From the NCBI GenBank assembly GCA_016787345.1, contig JAEUUU010000100.1, positions 1 through 33,288 on the forward strand: DNA of 33,288 bases, given 5' to 3'. Of this stretch, positions 1-8,837 are shown piece after piece. This DNA comes from Saprospiraceae bacterium. Its GTDB lineage: Bacteria > Bacteroidota > Bacteroidia > Chitinophagales > Saprospiraceae. The translations under genes were made by a program, and so were the position numbers. Under the pieces are notes generated by a model that ran no database searches, was not told the DNA's origin, and saw only the letters and a list, made by a program, of their open reading frames with translations. The stretch's first letter is position 1. Each line of letters opens with the position of its first letter.

Positions 1-389
1 TGCTCGATGCCGGCGTACAAATCCTCTTCGTTTTCCCGGATAATCACCACGTCCATGCCCGGATGTTTGGTGGCGATAAAAGGATGGTAACTCTTGCAGG
101 GCCGGATGTTGGCATACAAACCCAGGGCCTTGCGCATGGTCACGTTGAGGCTTTTATAGCCGCCGCCCTGCGGGGTGGTGATCGGCGCCTTGAGAAAAAC
201 CTTGTTGCTGCGGATGCTGTCCCAGGCTTCTTTACCAATACCACTCGTGTTGCCCGAGAGGTATACTTTTTCGCCGATTTGAATTTCTTCAAACTCGATA
301 CGGGCGTTGGCCGCTTTCAGCACTTTTAACGTGGCTTCCATGATTTCCGGGCCGATCCCGTCGCCCCTGGCAATCGTTACTTTTTGCAT
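1..389 (-). CDS. icd: NADP-dependent isocitrate dehydrogenase, N-terminal part (runs off window)
   Basis: This is the first 129 codons of an isocitrate/isopropylmalate dehydrogenase family enzyme, which oxidatively decarboxylates isocitrate to 2-oxoglutarate in the TCA cycle, in the cytoplasm. The frame starts at an ATG whose complement lies at 387-389 and stays open to the left window edge. Visible family motifs are the N-terminal nucleotide-binding strand with GDGIGPEI (residues 9-16), the substrate-loop region APITTPQGGGYKSLNVTMRK, NIRPCKSYHP, and VVIIRENEEDLYAGIEH. The pattern TPQGGGYKSLNVTMRK and the spacing resemble the Thermus/Rickettsia-type isocitrate dehydrogenases rather than isopropylmalate dehydrogenase (LeuB). 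It is preceded on the same strand, 29 bp upstream, by a small unknown gene, so co-transcription is possible. The C-terminal catalytic half is not visible, so tartrate or homoisocitrate dehydrogenase relatives cannot be fully excluded. Confidence 0.85.
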   Translation of the reverse strand, partial: MQKVTIARGDGIGPEIMEATLKVLKAANARIEFEEIQIGEKVYLSGNTSGIGKEAWDSIRSNKVFLKAPITTPQGGGYKSLNVTMRKALGLYANIRPCKSYHPFIATKHPGMDVVIIRENEEDLYAGIE

Positions 390-418
390 AACGAATTTTT
401 TAGATTGTTGATTTATAG

Positions 419-751
419 TTAGTTACTGGTCAATTCGAAGATAAAGTCCTGAGGGATCGGCTTCCTGGCCAGCCGGACCTCGATACGGGCCACCAGTTCG
501 ACATTTAAACCTTGTTCTCTGGCAGCCGCGAGAAAAGCCCTGACGCTCTTTTTTTGAGCCCTGAGCTCATTTATTTTTTGATCAAATGGCCGGGCGTCAA
601 ACTGGTGGTTGCCTTCCCATTGGCGCAACATGTGGATATTATGCCACTGAATCCGCTCACCGACAAGCGCGTCAAGGAGTTCTATCGCTTCTTTAGGCGA
701 AAGCTTTTCATTGACCAGATCAATAATTTCGGCTATTCTTTTATTCTGCAT
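419..751 (-). CDS. Hypothetical protein, 110 aa
   Basis: I do not recognise this small cytoplasmic protein. It is charged and probably mostly helical (for example IAEIIDLVNEKLSPKEAIEL near the N-terminus), with no signal peptide, membrane segment or Cys motif. Its residue composition looks like a real soluble protein, whereas the overlapping plus-strand frame at 512-814 is Phe/Arg/His-rich and reads like a shadow. It starts 9 bp after the stop of the gene at 761-1036 and ends 29 bp before the isocitrate dehydrogenase start, so the three may form one transcription unit. Nothing here gives a function. Confidence 0.6.
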   Translation of the reverse strand: MQNKRIAEIIDLVNEKLSPKEAIELLDALVGERIQWHNIHMLRQWEGNHQFDARPFDQKINELRAQKKSVRAFLAAAREQGLNVELVARIEVRLARKPIPQDFIFELTSN

Positions 752-760
752 GGCTCAGCA

Positions 761-1036
761 TTAAGATTGATGAAAAGATTCGGACGGCACAGACATTCGC
801 CTGATCATCAGTAACATTCCGAACAACAGGGTGGAAATCAGCAGTTCTTTAAAACACAAAAAGCCGCAGTAGGCCGACAAGCCGAGGGCAGCGGCTGCAA
901 GGCCCGCAAAAGCAACTGGCCCCAGAACCTTTTCCAGGTCGAATGAATACCTCGGACCTGTTGACAAAAACGGAGGCTGCCCGTCGGAGGAGTGTACCGC
1001 GGAAGAAGGTAGATGCGCTTTTATTTGTACTGACAT
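761..1036 (-). CDS. Small putative membrane protein, 91 aa
   Basis: This is a short unknown protein whose second half carries two hydrophobic stretches (GPVAFAGLAAAALGLSAYCG and ELLISTLLFGMLLMI), suggesting two transmembrane helices or a hairpin in the inner membrane, followed by a short basic and polar tail. I chose the internal ATG at 1036 (MSVQIKAHLP). An upstream ATG at 1069 is possible but adds a Cys/His-rich stretch that looks untranslated and would sit in the divergent promoter region of the LysR gene. A competing minus-strand frame at 849-1106 is Ser/Arg/Cys-rich and less convincing. Being divergent from a LysR regulator makes it a possible target of that regulator, but this is positional inference only. 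Confidence 0.45.
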   Translation of the reverse strand: MSVQIKAHLPSSAVHSSDGQPPFLSTGPRYSFDLEKVLGPVAFAGLAAAALGLSAYCGFLCFKELLISTLLFGMLLMIRRMSVPSESFHQS

Positions 1037-1085
1037 ACTCGCTTTTTGATGGCAAAGATGTGTCGACAAATAATAAACAATAATT

Positions 1086-1093
1086 TATCTTTG
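1086..1093 (+). promoter_or_regulatory. Bacteroidota -7 promoter box for the LysR gene
   Basis: TATCTTTG matches the Bacteroidota -7 consensus TANNTTTG exactly and lies 24 bp before the chosen ATG of the LysR gene, which gives a leader of roughly 18 nt. No convincing TTTG element is present about 19-21 bp upstream, so the -33 half is weak or absent. That would suit a promoter needing an activator, but this is inference. Confidence 0.45.
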
Positions 1094-1117
1094 TAATAAA
1101 ACTCATAGCATTTGCTT

Positions 1118-2041
1118 ATGGAATATACTTTACACCAGCTCAAAATATTCATAAAAGTTGCTGAGCATCAAAGCATTACCAAAGCATCGGCAGATCTCTA
1201 CCTGACACAGCCCGCCGTTTCCATTCAACTGAAAAAATTTCAGGAACAGTTTGCCATACCGCTCACCGAGGTAATCGGGAAAAAACTGTTCGTCACCGAT
1301 TTCGGTATGGAAATCGCGGCATCCGCCCGGAAGATCCTGGATGAAATCGAGGCGATCAACTACAAAACAAAGTCGTACAAAGGGCAACTGGCCGGCCGAC
1401 TCAGGATATCGACCGCCTCTACCGGCAAATACGTCATGCCCTTTTTTCTGTCTGATTTTCTTCGGCAAAACCCTGCCGTGGACCTGATTATGGACGTGAC
1501 CAACAAAAACCAGGTGGTGAAAAACCTGGAACAAAACGAGGTCGACTTTTCGCTGGTTTCAGTCGTGCCGGATCACCTGAATCTGAACAAGGTACCGTTG
1601 CTGCAAAACAGACTTTACCTTGTAGGAGGGACGCGCATTCAGCGAAACCCGAAGATGCCCGTCCGGAAATTACTCGAACAACACCCGCTGCTTTACCGGG
1701 AGTTCGGCTCTGCGACCCGAAACGCCATGGAACAGTTTATCGAGAAAGAACAATGGCCCAATTACAAACAAATCGAACTTACCTCCAATGAAGCCCTTAA
1801 GCAAGCGCTGATTGCGGGACTGGGCTATTCCATCATGCCGCTGATCGGTATCAAAAACGAACTAAAAAGTAACGAACTGGAAATTATCCCCTACAAGGGC
1901 TTGCCCATCGTCTCCCACTGGAACCTTGTGTGGCTGTCGGCCAAAAGGCTTTCACCTATTGCGGAAGCCTATCTGACATTTATACAGCGTGAAAAAGATC
2001 GAATCATCGACGAGGTATTTCCCTGGTTTGAAATCTATTAA
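1118..2041 (+). CDS. LysR family transcriptional regulator
   Basis: This is a 307-aa LysR-type regulator. The N-terminal winged helix-turn-helix covers about residues 1-60 (LHQLKIFIKVAEHQSITKAS, then LTQPAVSIQLKKFQEQF), followed by the linker helix and a periplasmic-binding-protein-like effector domain (about 88-300). Length and layout are typical for the family. An upstream in-frame TTG at 1112 would add two residues. I prefer the ATG at 1118 because the protein then begins MEYTLHQLKIF, as most LysR proteins do, and because a TANNTTTG box lies just upstream. It is divergent from the small membrane protein gene at 761-1036, a common arrangement between a LysR regulator and its target. The effector is unknown. 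The 3' end lies inside a perfect palindrome shared with the convergent gene. Confidence 0.92.
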   Translation: MEYTLHQLKIFIKVAEHQSITKASADLYLTQPAVSIQLKKFQEQFAIPLTEVIGKKLFVTDFGMEIAASARKILDEIEAINYKTKSYKGQLAGRLRISTASTGKYVMPFFLSDFLRQNPAVDLIMDVTNKNQVVKNLEQNEVDFSLVSVVPDHLNLNKVPLLQNRLYLVGGTRIQRNPKMPVRKLLEQHPLLYREFGSATRNAMEQFIEKEQWPNYKQIELTSNEALKQALIAGLGYSIMPLIGIKNELKSNELEIIPYKGLPIVSHWNLVWLSAKRLSPIAEAYLTFIQREKDRIIDEVFPWFEIY

Positions 2042-2059
2042 AAAAACCAGGGAAATACC
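2014..2059. terminator. 16-bp perfect inverted repeat between convergent genes
   Basis: Positions 2014-2029 and 2044-2059 are perfect reverse complements around a 14-nt loop. The left arm overlaps the last codons of the LysR gene, and the right arm lies 22 bp from the end of the convergent T9SS gene. The stem contains CCCTGG and runs of A/T. It lacks a long T tract on either strand, so I read it as a weak bidirectional terminator or a protein-binding palindrome. Confidence 0.55.
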
Positions 2060-2081
2060 GCGCTCAAGTCTTCGGCCTGCT

Positions 2082-3455
2082 TCAATTCGACAGCACCAGT
2101 TTCCGACTACCCAAAAACACGCCTTTTTGCCAAACACCCAACTGGTACGCGCCTTCGGGCGCCTGCATGGCAGGGTGCCAGGGCGAACCGGGCAAAGCTG
2201 TACCGGCGGCAACAACCCGACCGTTCATGTCCGTCAGGCGGTAGCTGAGCGCCGAGCGCGTATCGGCGGTTTCACAGCGGATAGCCTGGCCGGAGCGGAA
2301 CGGATTGGCAAACTGGCAAGTGCAGGAAGGCAGTTGTGAAAGGTCTCCCGTACCTACAGCATCCGGACTGCGGTACCAGGTAGAGTCGATGGTATTGGGC
2401 TTTAGCAGATCGCCGGGAATCGCCTGCAGATAGGTCTCCACATACAAAACCCGATCGTTGCCCAGCGGCGTAAACACCTTCGTGGTTACCCAGTTTGGCG
2501 CATAGGCGCCGTTTACGATCACGTCATTTGACTCGTATGTATAGTCATTGGAATAATAGCCGTCGCCTGGTTCGAAATATTGGCGGGAGCTGGGCGAAAA
2601 ACTCAATCCACCATCGTTCGATACAACCGTGAGGGAAGAATCCAGTTGTCCTTCGGCGTCGTAGTAATACCGCGTAACAAACAGGCCATTGATAAAATAC
2701 TCGGGTATTATGTTGGTAAAAAACGTGCTGTCGAGCAATCCGTCGGGCCGGTAGATCGAAGAGTCAGTATTAAAAGTCTCGACATCATTGGAACTGATGG
2801 AGTAGCGATGTTTTACCAGCAACCGGCCATCGGGTTGGTAAGTGTAATCTTCGCTTTCCACAATAGCCCATTGATTTGCGTCTTCGTCCCAATCTTCGCG
2901 GTCAAATTCGAGCACCTTGCCGTCGGGCGTGCGCTGGGTAAATTCACGCGTATAGTTATCCCACTGCTGCGTGCCTGGATTCCAAAGCAGGTACAGCATG
3001 TTTTCCGTATGTGCAACATCGTCAAAGTTGTATGAGATGTCGTAATACGGCACCCAGACGCCGGCAGATCCGTAAGCGCCGAGGATATGCGCCAACCGGC
3101 TTTGGGCATCGTATTCGTACTCGTCTCTGATCCAGTTTTCCCAGGGGCCTTCGGGATTGGGAGTGCTTTTCAAGCCTATAAACAATACAGGGCGATCGTC
3201 CGCATCGTAAATGGTGGTATCTCGAAAATAATACGCAGGGCTGCCGGTCCAGAAGGACTGGGAAAAGGAAGATGTTTCCAGGTGGTCGGCATTGTAATAC
3301 CAATATGTTTCCGAGTGATTTTGCTGTGTTCCGGTATTGTAGTCGTAATAATACCAGTGTGAGGAATCCGCAAGGAGGGGGAGCAGGAGGTTTTGTGCAG
3401 TGGCAGGCGCCAGTGCAAGCGAAAGAAAGGCGAGTAGTGTAAATGTATACTTCAT
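2082..3455 (-). CDS. Secreted T9SS type A cargo protein, YD-like beta repeats
   Basis: This 457-aa exported protein has an N-terminal signal peptide (residues 1-21, ending ATAQ) and a C-terminal T9SS type A sorting domain (about 375-457: NPFRSGQ, a core resembling LTDMNGRVVAAG, then PEGAYQLGV and the basic end RKLVLSN). The middle is rich in Tyr, Asp and Trp and built of short repeating beta units (YEYDAQSRLAHI, YTYQPDGRLLVKHR, YYYDAEGQLDSS) resembling YD/RHS-like repeats. By family knowledge such proteins cross the outer membrane through T9SS and are cell-attached or released. The specific function is unknown. It is convergent with the LysR gene. Upstream it shares its strand with uvrB, but a 138-bp gap suggests a separate unit. 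Confidence 0.85.
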   Translation of the reverse strand: MKYTFTLLAFLSLALAPATAQNLLLPLLADSSHWYYYDYNTGTQQNHSETYWYYNADHLETSSFSQSFWTGSPAYYFRDTTIYDADDRPVLFIGLKSTPNPEGPWENWIRDEYEYDAQSRLAHILGAYGSAGVWVPYYDISYNFDDVAHTENMLYLLWNPGTQQWDNYTREFTQRTPDGKVLEFDREDWDEDANQWAIVESEDYTYQPDGRLLVKHRYSISSNDVETFNTDSSIYRPDGLLDSTFFTNIIPEYFINGLFVTRYYYDAEGQLDSSLTVVSNDGGLSFSPSSRQYFEPGDGYYSNDYTYESNDVIVNGAYAPNWVTTKVFTPLGNDRVLYVETYLQAIPGDLLKPNTIDSTWYRSPDAVGTGDLSQLPSCTCQFANPFRSGQAIRCETADTRSALSYRLTDMNGRVVAAGTALPGSPWHPAMQAPEGAYQLGVWQKGVFLGSRKLVLSN

Positions 3456-3593
3456 GACGAAAAGGATTTACCGGCAAAGATCAGTCCCCCGTCAATTGAA
3501 AAAAACTACGTTTTTACGATACTTTCCAGAAGCCCTGAGAAACACTCCGCTCGTCATCAAACAGTTGGCCCTCGGTTTGCCACCCAATAAGCC

Positions 3594-5627
3594 TTACACC
3601 TCAAACCGCTCGCCCAGCTTTTTCTTCAATGCCAGCATCTCATCGCGCAACTGCGCAGCCGTGATAAAATCGAGGTCTTTGGCGGCCTTTTTCATGCGGG
3701 ACTCGGTTTCGGCAATCATTTTCTCCAGCTGGCTGCGGGAGGCATACGCAACGATGGGTTCGGCTGCCAGGCTGGCCTGTTCCGGCTCGACGTAGTATTT
3801 GACCGGTTCGGCGCCGCGAATATCGAGGATGCTGCGCTGGGCCAGAATTTGATCCCTCGATTTGGTCACCGTGGTCGGCGTGATGCCGTGCTCTTCGTTG
3901 TAGGCCATCTGGATCGAGCGCCGGCGGTTGGTCTCGTCGATGGTGTTGCGCATGGCGTCGGTGATTTTGTCGGCGTAAAAAATGACCAGGCCATGGGCAT
4001 TCCGGGCGGCGCGACCAGCGGTCTGGGTCAGCGAGCGGGCGTTGCGCAGGAAGCCCTCCTTGTCGGCATCGAGGATAGCGACGAGCGAAACCTCGGGCAG
4101 GTCGAGGCCTTCGCGGAGCAGGTTGACGCCGATCAAAACATCGTATTCGCCGAGGCGCAGGTCGCGCAGAATTTCCACCCGTTCCAGGGTTTCGACCTCG
4201 GAGTGGATGTAACGGCAGCGGATACCGACTTTAGCCAGATATTCGGCCAGTTCCTCGGCCATCCGTTTGGTGAGGGTCGTGACCAGGGTACGTTCGCCCA
4301 CGTCGACACGGCGCTGGATTTCCTCCATCAGGTCGTCGATCTGGTTGAGCGAGGGGCGTACGTCGATTGGCGGGTCGAGCAGGCCGGTGGGGCGCACCAG
4401 TTGCTCCACCACCACGCCTTCGGTTTGTTCCAGTTCGTAATCGGCGGGCGTCGCGCTGACGAATACGACCTGATTGATCAGGGTTTCAAATTCTTCAAAA
4501 CTCTGCGGCCGGTTGTCGATGGCGGAGGGCAGGCGAAAGCCCCAGTTGACCAGCGATTGTTTGCGGGCGCGGTCGCCGCCCCACATGCCGCGCACCTGCG
4601 GCAGCGTGACGTGGCTTTCGTCCACAATCATCAGATAATCATCGGGGAAATAATCGAGCAGGCAAAAAGGACGGGAGCCCGGCGTCCGGCGGTCGAAAAA
4701 ACGCGAATAGTTTTCGATACCGTTGCAATACCCGAGTTCTTTGATCATTTCCAGGTCGAATGTCGTGCGCTCCTTGATGCGCCGGGCTTCTGCCAGGCGG
4801 CCTTCGCGGATAAAGTATTTTTCCTGTTCCGCCAGTTCGTCCTGTATTTCCACCATGATCTGGGCCAGGCGCTCCTTGGGCGCCACGTACAGGTTAGCCG
4901 GGAAAATAGCGGCGTTTTCAATGGTTTCGATGCGTTTACCGGTTTCGATCTCGATGCTTTCCAGGCTCTCGATCTCGTCGCCCCAAAACGTGACGCGATA
5001 GCCCCAGTCGGCGTAGGGCAGGTTGATGTCGACCGTATCGCCCTTGACGCGGAAGGTGCCGCGCGAAAAGTCGGTTTCGGTGCGCGAGTACAGGCTGTTG
5101 ACCAGATCATACAGGAATTGGGTGCGCGTCAGCTTCTGGCCTTTGAACAGGCGAATAATCCCGGTTTTGTAATCTTCGGGGTTGCCCATGCCATAGATGC
5201 ACGACACCGAAGCGACGATAATGATGTCGCGCCGGCCGGAAAGCAGGGTAGACGTGGCTTTCAATCGAAGTTTGTCGACCAGCTCATTGATTTGCAGGTC
5301 TTTCTCAATATAGGTATCCGTGACGGCGATGTAGGCTTCGGGCTGGTAATAATCGTAGTAAGAGACGAAGTACTCCACCGCGTTGTCGGGGAAAAAAGAC
5401 TGAAACTCACCGTACAACTGGGCGGTCAGCGTCTTGTTATGGGTCAGCACCAGGGTCGGGCGGTTCACCTGGGCGATGACGTTGGCCATCGTGAAGGTCT
5501 TACCCGAACCGGTGACGCCCAGCAGTACCTGGGCCCGGTCGCCGTTTTGAATGCCCGCCACGAGCTGGCGGATGGCCTGGGGCTGGTCGCCGGTGGGGGT
5601 GTATTGAGAGGAGAGTTTGAATTGCAT
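3594..5627 (-). CDS. uvrB: Excinuclease ABC subunit B
   Basis: UvrB is the damage-verification helicase subunit of nucleotide excision repair; it receives DNA from UvrA and recruits UvrC. The 677-aa length is normal. Visible features are the Walker A motif GVTGSGKT (37-44), the damage-probing beta-hairpin with [10 protein letters not shown] (90-99), the DEAD-type helicase motif in [11 protein letters not shown] (about 333-343), helicase motifs around [17 protein letters not shown] and [24 protein letters not shown], and a C-terminal UVR domain (about 632-667, [20 protein letters not shown]) that contacts UvrC. The ATG start gives [19 protein letters not shown], the usual UvrB beginning. It follows a strong terminator at 5713-5767 and so should have its own promoter, but no clear TANNTTTG box was found in the 85 bp upstream. 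Confidence 0.98.
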   Translation of the reverse strand: MQFKLSSQYTPTGDQPQAIRQLVAGIQNGDRAQVLLGVTGSGKTFTMANVIAQVNRPTLVLTHNKTLTAQLYGEFQSFFPDNAVEYFVSYYDYYQPEAYIAVTDTYIEKDLQINELVDKLRLKATSTLLSGRRDIIIVASVSCIYGMGNPEDYKTGIIRLFKGQKLTRTQFLYDLVNSLYSRTETDFSRGTFRVKGDTVDINLPYADWGYRVTFWGDEIESLESIEIETGKRIETIENAAIFPANLYVAPKERLAQIMVEIQDELAEQEKYFIREGRLAEARRIKERTTFDLEMIKELGYCNGIENYSRFFDRRTPGSRPFCLLDYFPDDYLMIVDESHVTLPQVRGMWGGDRARKQSLVNWGFRLPSAIDNRPQSFEEFETLINQVVFVSATPADYELEQTEGVVVEQLVRPTGLLDPPIDVRPSLNQIDDLMEEIQRRVDVGERTLVTTLTKRMAEELAEYLAKVGIRCRYIHSEVETLERVEILRDLRLGEYDVLIGVNLLREGLDLPEVSLVAILDADKEGFLRNARSLTQTAGRAARNAHGLVIFYADKITDAMRNTIDETNRRRSIQMAYNEEHGITPTTVTKSRDQILAQRSILDIRGAEPVKYYVEPEQASLAAEPIVAYASRSQLEKMIAETESRMKKAAKDLDFITAAQLRDEMLALKKKLGERFEV

Positions 5628-5712
5628 GTAAGAGATTTGTAACCCTTCAAAACCCTCAAAATTCGGAATTAGTTGCTACTCCCGCCACTTTTAAAACAAA
5701 TTTTTTTAAATA

Positions 5713-5767
5713 AAAAACAAAAACCGGCCGGCGGCAACCCAGTTCAATGGTTCGCCGCAGGCCGGCT
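5713..5767 (-). terminator. Rho-independent terminator after the 958-aa T9SS gene
   Basis: On the minus strand a GC-rich stem (arms GCCGGCCTGCGGCGAACC and GGTTGCCGCCGGCCGG, with two single-base bulges and a loop of about 9 nt) is followed by a T-rich tract, TTTTTGTTTTTT. It lies about 40 bp past the stop of the T9SS cargo gene and about 85 bp before the uvrB start. It therefore separates the two units. Confidence 0.88.
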
Positions 5768-5805
5768 CAAAACAGGTTCTTAACACCGTAATACCCCAAT
5801 CACCA

Positions 5806-8682
5806 CTACCGCCGCACTACCCTTGCCCGCCCCCTCACGTCCTTGCCGCTCCGCCACTCCAACAGATAAATACCGGCCGGCAAGGACGTTTTCATCTCCG
5901 CCAGCGGGCCGTTCGCGGGTTGTACGTGCACCAACTTACCCAAAGCATTGTAAAGCAGGAGATTATCGCCGGCCGACTGGCTGGCCTCCGGCGCTTCCAC
6001 CCAAAATGTACCAGCCGAAGGATTGGGGAAAACCCGCAATTGCACACCCTCGTCCGGCAAACTGTTCACCCGGCTGACAACGCTCAGGAATCCCGTATCC
6101 ACCGTGTGCCATACGGTATTCGTGATCACCGGCGGGTTGAAGTCGAAGTAGATGCCAGCGCGGTTTTCCAGCAGGGTTCCCATCGGGATGCCGGTTTTGT
6201 GTTCGATTGAAAACTGAACAAAACCGTGCGAAGCTGCTTCATTGACGTTTGAATCCGGCAGGGCGATGTTGTTGAAAATAAAGGTCAAAATGCCTGTTTC
6301 TGTGACGTTGTAGTCGAATGCATGGCTCGCCGCGCCAACTTTCAAACTCAGTGGCTCCAGCCAGGCGTCGAGGGTGTCGCGAATGACCACGGTAAAGGCC
6401 GTGTCGGTGCCGGTGTTCTGAAAACGAATACGGTAATCGAGCGGTGTGCCGGGCAGGATATAGTGTTCGTCGCCCACGCCGCGCGGGGTGGCGGCTTTGT
6501 CGTTGGGGTCGTAAGCGCCGATGAGTTCATGGCAGTCGCGGGCAGTTGCCGGCCGGCCGTCGGTATTGGGGAATTCGAGCAATGCGCCGGGCTGGACGGG
6601 GCCGTTGCAGCCTTCCACCCCGACCGATACCGCTTCGGAAAGCGGGTGATTGGGCTCCTGTTCCGTCATAAAACGCAGCGTAGTGCCGCCGGCAGCCAAC
6701 GTGGCCGTGTATTGTTCCTGCGGCAACAGAGACGGCAGCGACGATTGCATCATGATGACGTGATCGTCGACGACGACGAAGCCGAGCCCCTCGGCGCTGG
6801 GCCCGAAACCGGTGTTGGTCAGCACGAATTGTACACTGTCGCCCAGGCAGTTGGCCATACCCGCCAGGGTTGCGCCCGACCAGTTGGCCGGCGGATTGCA
6901 GAGCGTATCCGGATAGATGGCCGCGCTGACGCAAATGGTTTGGCCGAGTTCGGTTTCGTCGCAGTCGGGCGTTGCGGTAAGGGTAAAAGAGCCGCATTCG
7001 AGGGCGTCCACGGCGCCGATTTGAAAGAAATAGGCCGTACCGTCGAACGTATACGGAATACTCGACCCGTTGAAGTCGAGTTCATCGGGCAGCACAATTT
7101 CCACCACCACGCTGTCGGCCGTCGCGGTGCCGTCGTTGCAATAGCTGACGTGGTACACATTTGGGAAACAACGGCGCAGGAAGGGCGTCGAAATGGAAAT
7201 TGTCATGGCCGGGCAGTCGACAATAGCGGCGGCGGAGAAATTTTGCGAAAGGGTGGTCAGTCCCGTATCCGGCACTACGACGGTCACGCCGTTCGGGCAA
7301 ATATTCCACAGATCGGAGGGCGGAAAAACATAAATCTGATGCGTGCCAACAGGCAAGCCGAGTGAGTAAAACCCTTGTTCGTTGGTGGTTGTAAAGAAAT
7401 CATTACCGCTGGCGGCAAAAACAAACCAGTTGCCCAGCCCGATTTCACTGGTATCGGCCACGCAATTATCATTGGCGTCGAGCCGGAGGTAGCCTTCCAG
7501 ATTACCAGGCATCAAATTGCCGTCGGCATCAATTTTCATCACGTACAGAAAGTCTTCTACACCCTGATCGGCATTGCCGCCGATGATGAACCCGCCATCG
7601 GGCGTAGGCGCCGCACCGACAAAATGATTGCCCGGACCCAGGCTCAGCACAGAATAGTTCTTTTTCCAAATCAGGTTGCCGGCATGATCAAAACGCGCGA
7701 TAAAAGAGACGTTGTCATTGAGCGAACTTCCTTCTTTCCCCATAAAAAGAATACCCTGGGCAGCGCCGGTGACAAGCGGTTTTATCGAATGCGCCACGCT
7801 GGTCGCCCCAATCAAGGTATTGACGTCAGCCGACCAGGTCAGCGTTCCGCTATCGTCGTAGCGCTGCAGATAGATTTGTGAATTACCGGTCGGCAATTCC
7901 GTTTGCCCATAACTTACCGTGATGCCATTACGGGTATCCAGCGCAAAACTGTTAAAAGCGCTGCTCTGCTGCAAAGGCAAGGACCAAAGCAGGTTGCCGG
8001 CGAGGTCACGGCGATTCAGGGAAGTAGAAGTAACCCCATTGACGCCGACCCTGAACATGCCATATACCATGCTGCCATCGGGATTGGGTTCCATAAAAAT
8101 CTTTGTGATATCCTGATCGGCGGAGGGCTGTTCGACTATATTCCACAACAACTCGCCCGAAGGAGAAAGTTTCGCAGCAAACACGCGGTACTCCACCGGC
8201 GGAATCAGCCTTTTGGCTTCGCCAATAATCATGATTTCACCCGAGTCGGTTTCCTTGGCATCCATCGGGGTGTACAACCACTGTGTTGATTTCGGCACGG
8301 AGGAGGTCCAGATTGTGTCGCCAGCCACAGTACGTTTGAATACGAGCAACTGATTGTCGACAAAGGTGTTGTTCGACACCAACAAAGTGTCGTCGCGCAG
8401 CCAATACACAAAGTCTTCTTCGGGCAACTGTGTGCAATTCGTTTCCCAACTGAGTTCCTGACCATCGAGATCGAGTTCCTGACGCGACAGGCAGAAGTCC
8501 GGAAACCCGTCGAGCGACAAAACGGTGTAACCGGACGGCGAAAAGCGAAAACGTGTTTGGTCGGGGTCGGCAGCGTGAATTTTGGTGTAAAACACCTGCC
8601 CGTAACCCGTCGTGAGTAAAAAGCAGCAGACCACAAGGGCCAGGATTATGCGCAGCGAAAAGGATTCTTTTTTCATGTTCAT
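5806..8682 (-). CDS. Large secreted T9SS type A cargo protein with DUF11/DUF7619-like domain
   Basis: This 958-aa exported protein has a signal peptide (about 1-29, ending TTGYGQ). The N-terminal half (about 30-390) has beta-propeller-like repeats of the type SPSGELLWN, DLAGNLLWSLPL, DHAGNLIWKKNY and DADGNLMPG. A short SdrD B-like fold follows (about 395-470). Then come conserved-repeat beta domains (about 490-720) and a domain with YDPNDKAATPRGV, YRIRFQNTGTDTAF, GIYFDFNPPVITNTV (about 725-875), typical of the DUF11/DUF7619 group seen next to T9SS signals. The C-terminal type A signal includes LRVFPNPSAGTFWVEAP and LPAGIYLLEW, and ends in basic residues. The function is unknown; a surface or secreted adhesive role is inference. 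A start two codons downstream (MKKESF) is equally plausible. Confidence 0.85.
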   Translation of the reverse strand: MNMKKESFSLRIILALVVCCFLLTTGYGQVFYTKIHAADPDQTRFRFSPSGYTVLSLDGFPDFCLSRQELDLDGQELSWETNCTQLPEEDFVYWLRDDTLLVSNNTFVDNQLLVFKRTVAGDTIWTSSVPKSTQWLYTPMDAKETDSGEIMIIGEAKRLIPPVEYRVFAAKLSPSGELLWNIVEQPSADQDITKIFMEPNPDGSMVYGMFRVGVNGVTSTSLNRRDLAGNLLWSLPLQQSSAFNSFALDTRNGITVSYGQTELPTGNSQIYLQRYDDSGTLTWSADVNTLIGATSVAHSIKPLVTGAAQGILFMGKEGSSLNDNVSFIARFDHAGNLIWKKNYSVLSLGPGNHFVGAAPTPDGGFIIGGNADQGVEDFLYVMKIDADGNLMPGNLEGYLRLDANDNCVADTSEIGLGNWFVFAASGNDFFTTTNEQGFYSLGLPVGTHQIYVFPPSDLWNICPNGVTVVVPDTGLTTLSQNFSAAAIVDCPAMTISISTPFLRRCFPNVYHVSYCNDGTATADSVVVEIVLPDELDFNGSSIPYTFDGTAYFFQIGAVDALECGSFTLTATPDCDETELGQTICVSAAIYPDTLCNPPANWSGATLAGMANCLGDSVQFVLTNTGFGPSAEGLGFVVVDDHVIMMQSSLPSLLPQEQYTATLAAGGTTLRFMTEQEPNHPLSEAVSVGVEGCNGPVQPGALLEFPNTDGRPATARDCHELIGAYDPNDKAATPRGVGDEHYILPGTPLDYRIRFQNTGTDTAFTVVIRDTLDAWLEPLSLKVGAASHAFDYNVTETGILTFIFNNIALPDSNVNEAASHGFVQFSIEHKTGIPMGTLLENRAGIYFDFNPPVITNTVWHTVDTGFLSVVSRVNSLPDEGVQLRVFPNPSAGTFWVEAPEASQSAGDNLLLYNALGKLVHVQPANGPLAEMKTSLPAGIYLLEWRSGKDVRGRARVVRR

Positions 8683-8694
8683 GTGATTTGATCA

Positions 8695-8702
8695 CAAACA
8701 TA
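8695..8702 (-). promoter_or_regulatory. -7 promoter box for the 958-aa T9SS gene
   Basis: On the minus strand TATGTTTG matches TANNTTTG exactly, 12 bp before the start codon at 8682 and 18 bp before the alternative start at 8676. The leader would be very short, which slightly favours the second ATG. No TTG-type -33 element is visible at the expected distance. Confidence 0.4.
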
Positions 8703-8837
8703 GCCCTATTCGGCAGCGTTGTTTTTGAACAGAATTTCAGGATTATCGAAAATTTATTAAACCATTTTTAATTAAAATACGCTTATATTGGCTATTATTA
8801 AAGATATTTTTTTAATAAAAAACCTGAATTACCGAAA

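Noticed and set aside
63-329. Plus-strand 88-codon frame at the left edge
   Set aside because: It is antisense to the isocitrate dehydrogenase fragment, whose motifs are clear.
512-814. Plus-strand 100-codon frame
   Set aside because: It overlaps two minus-strand genes of better composition and lacks any upstream promoter box.
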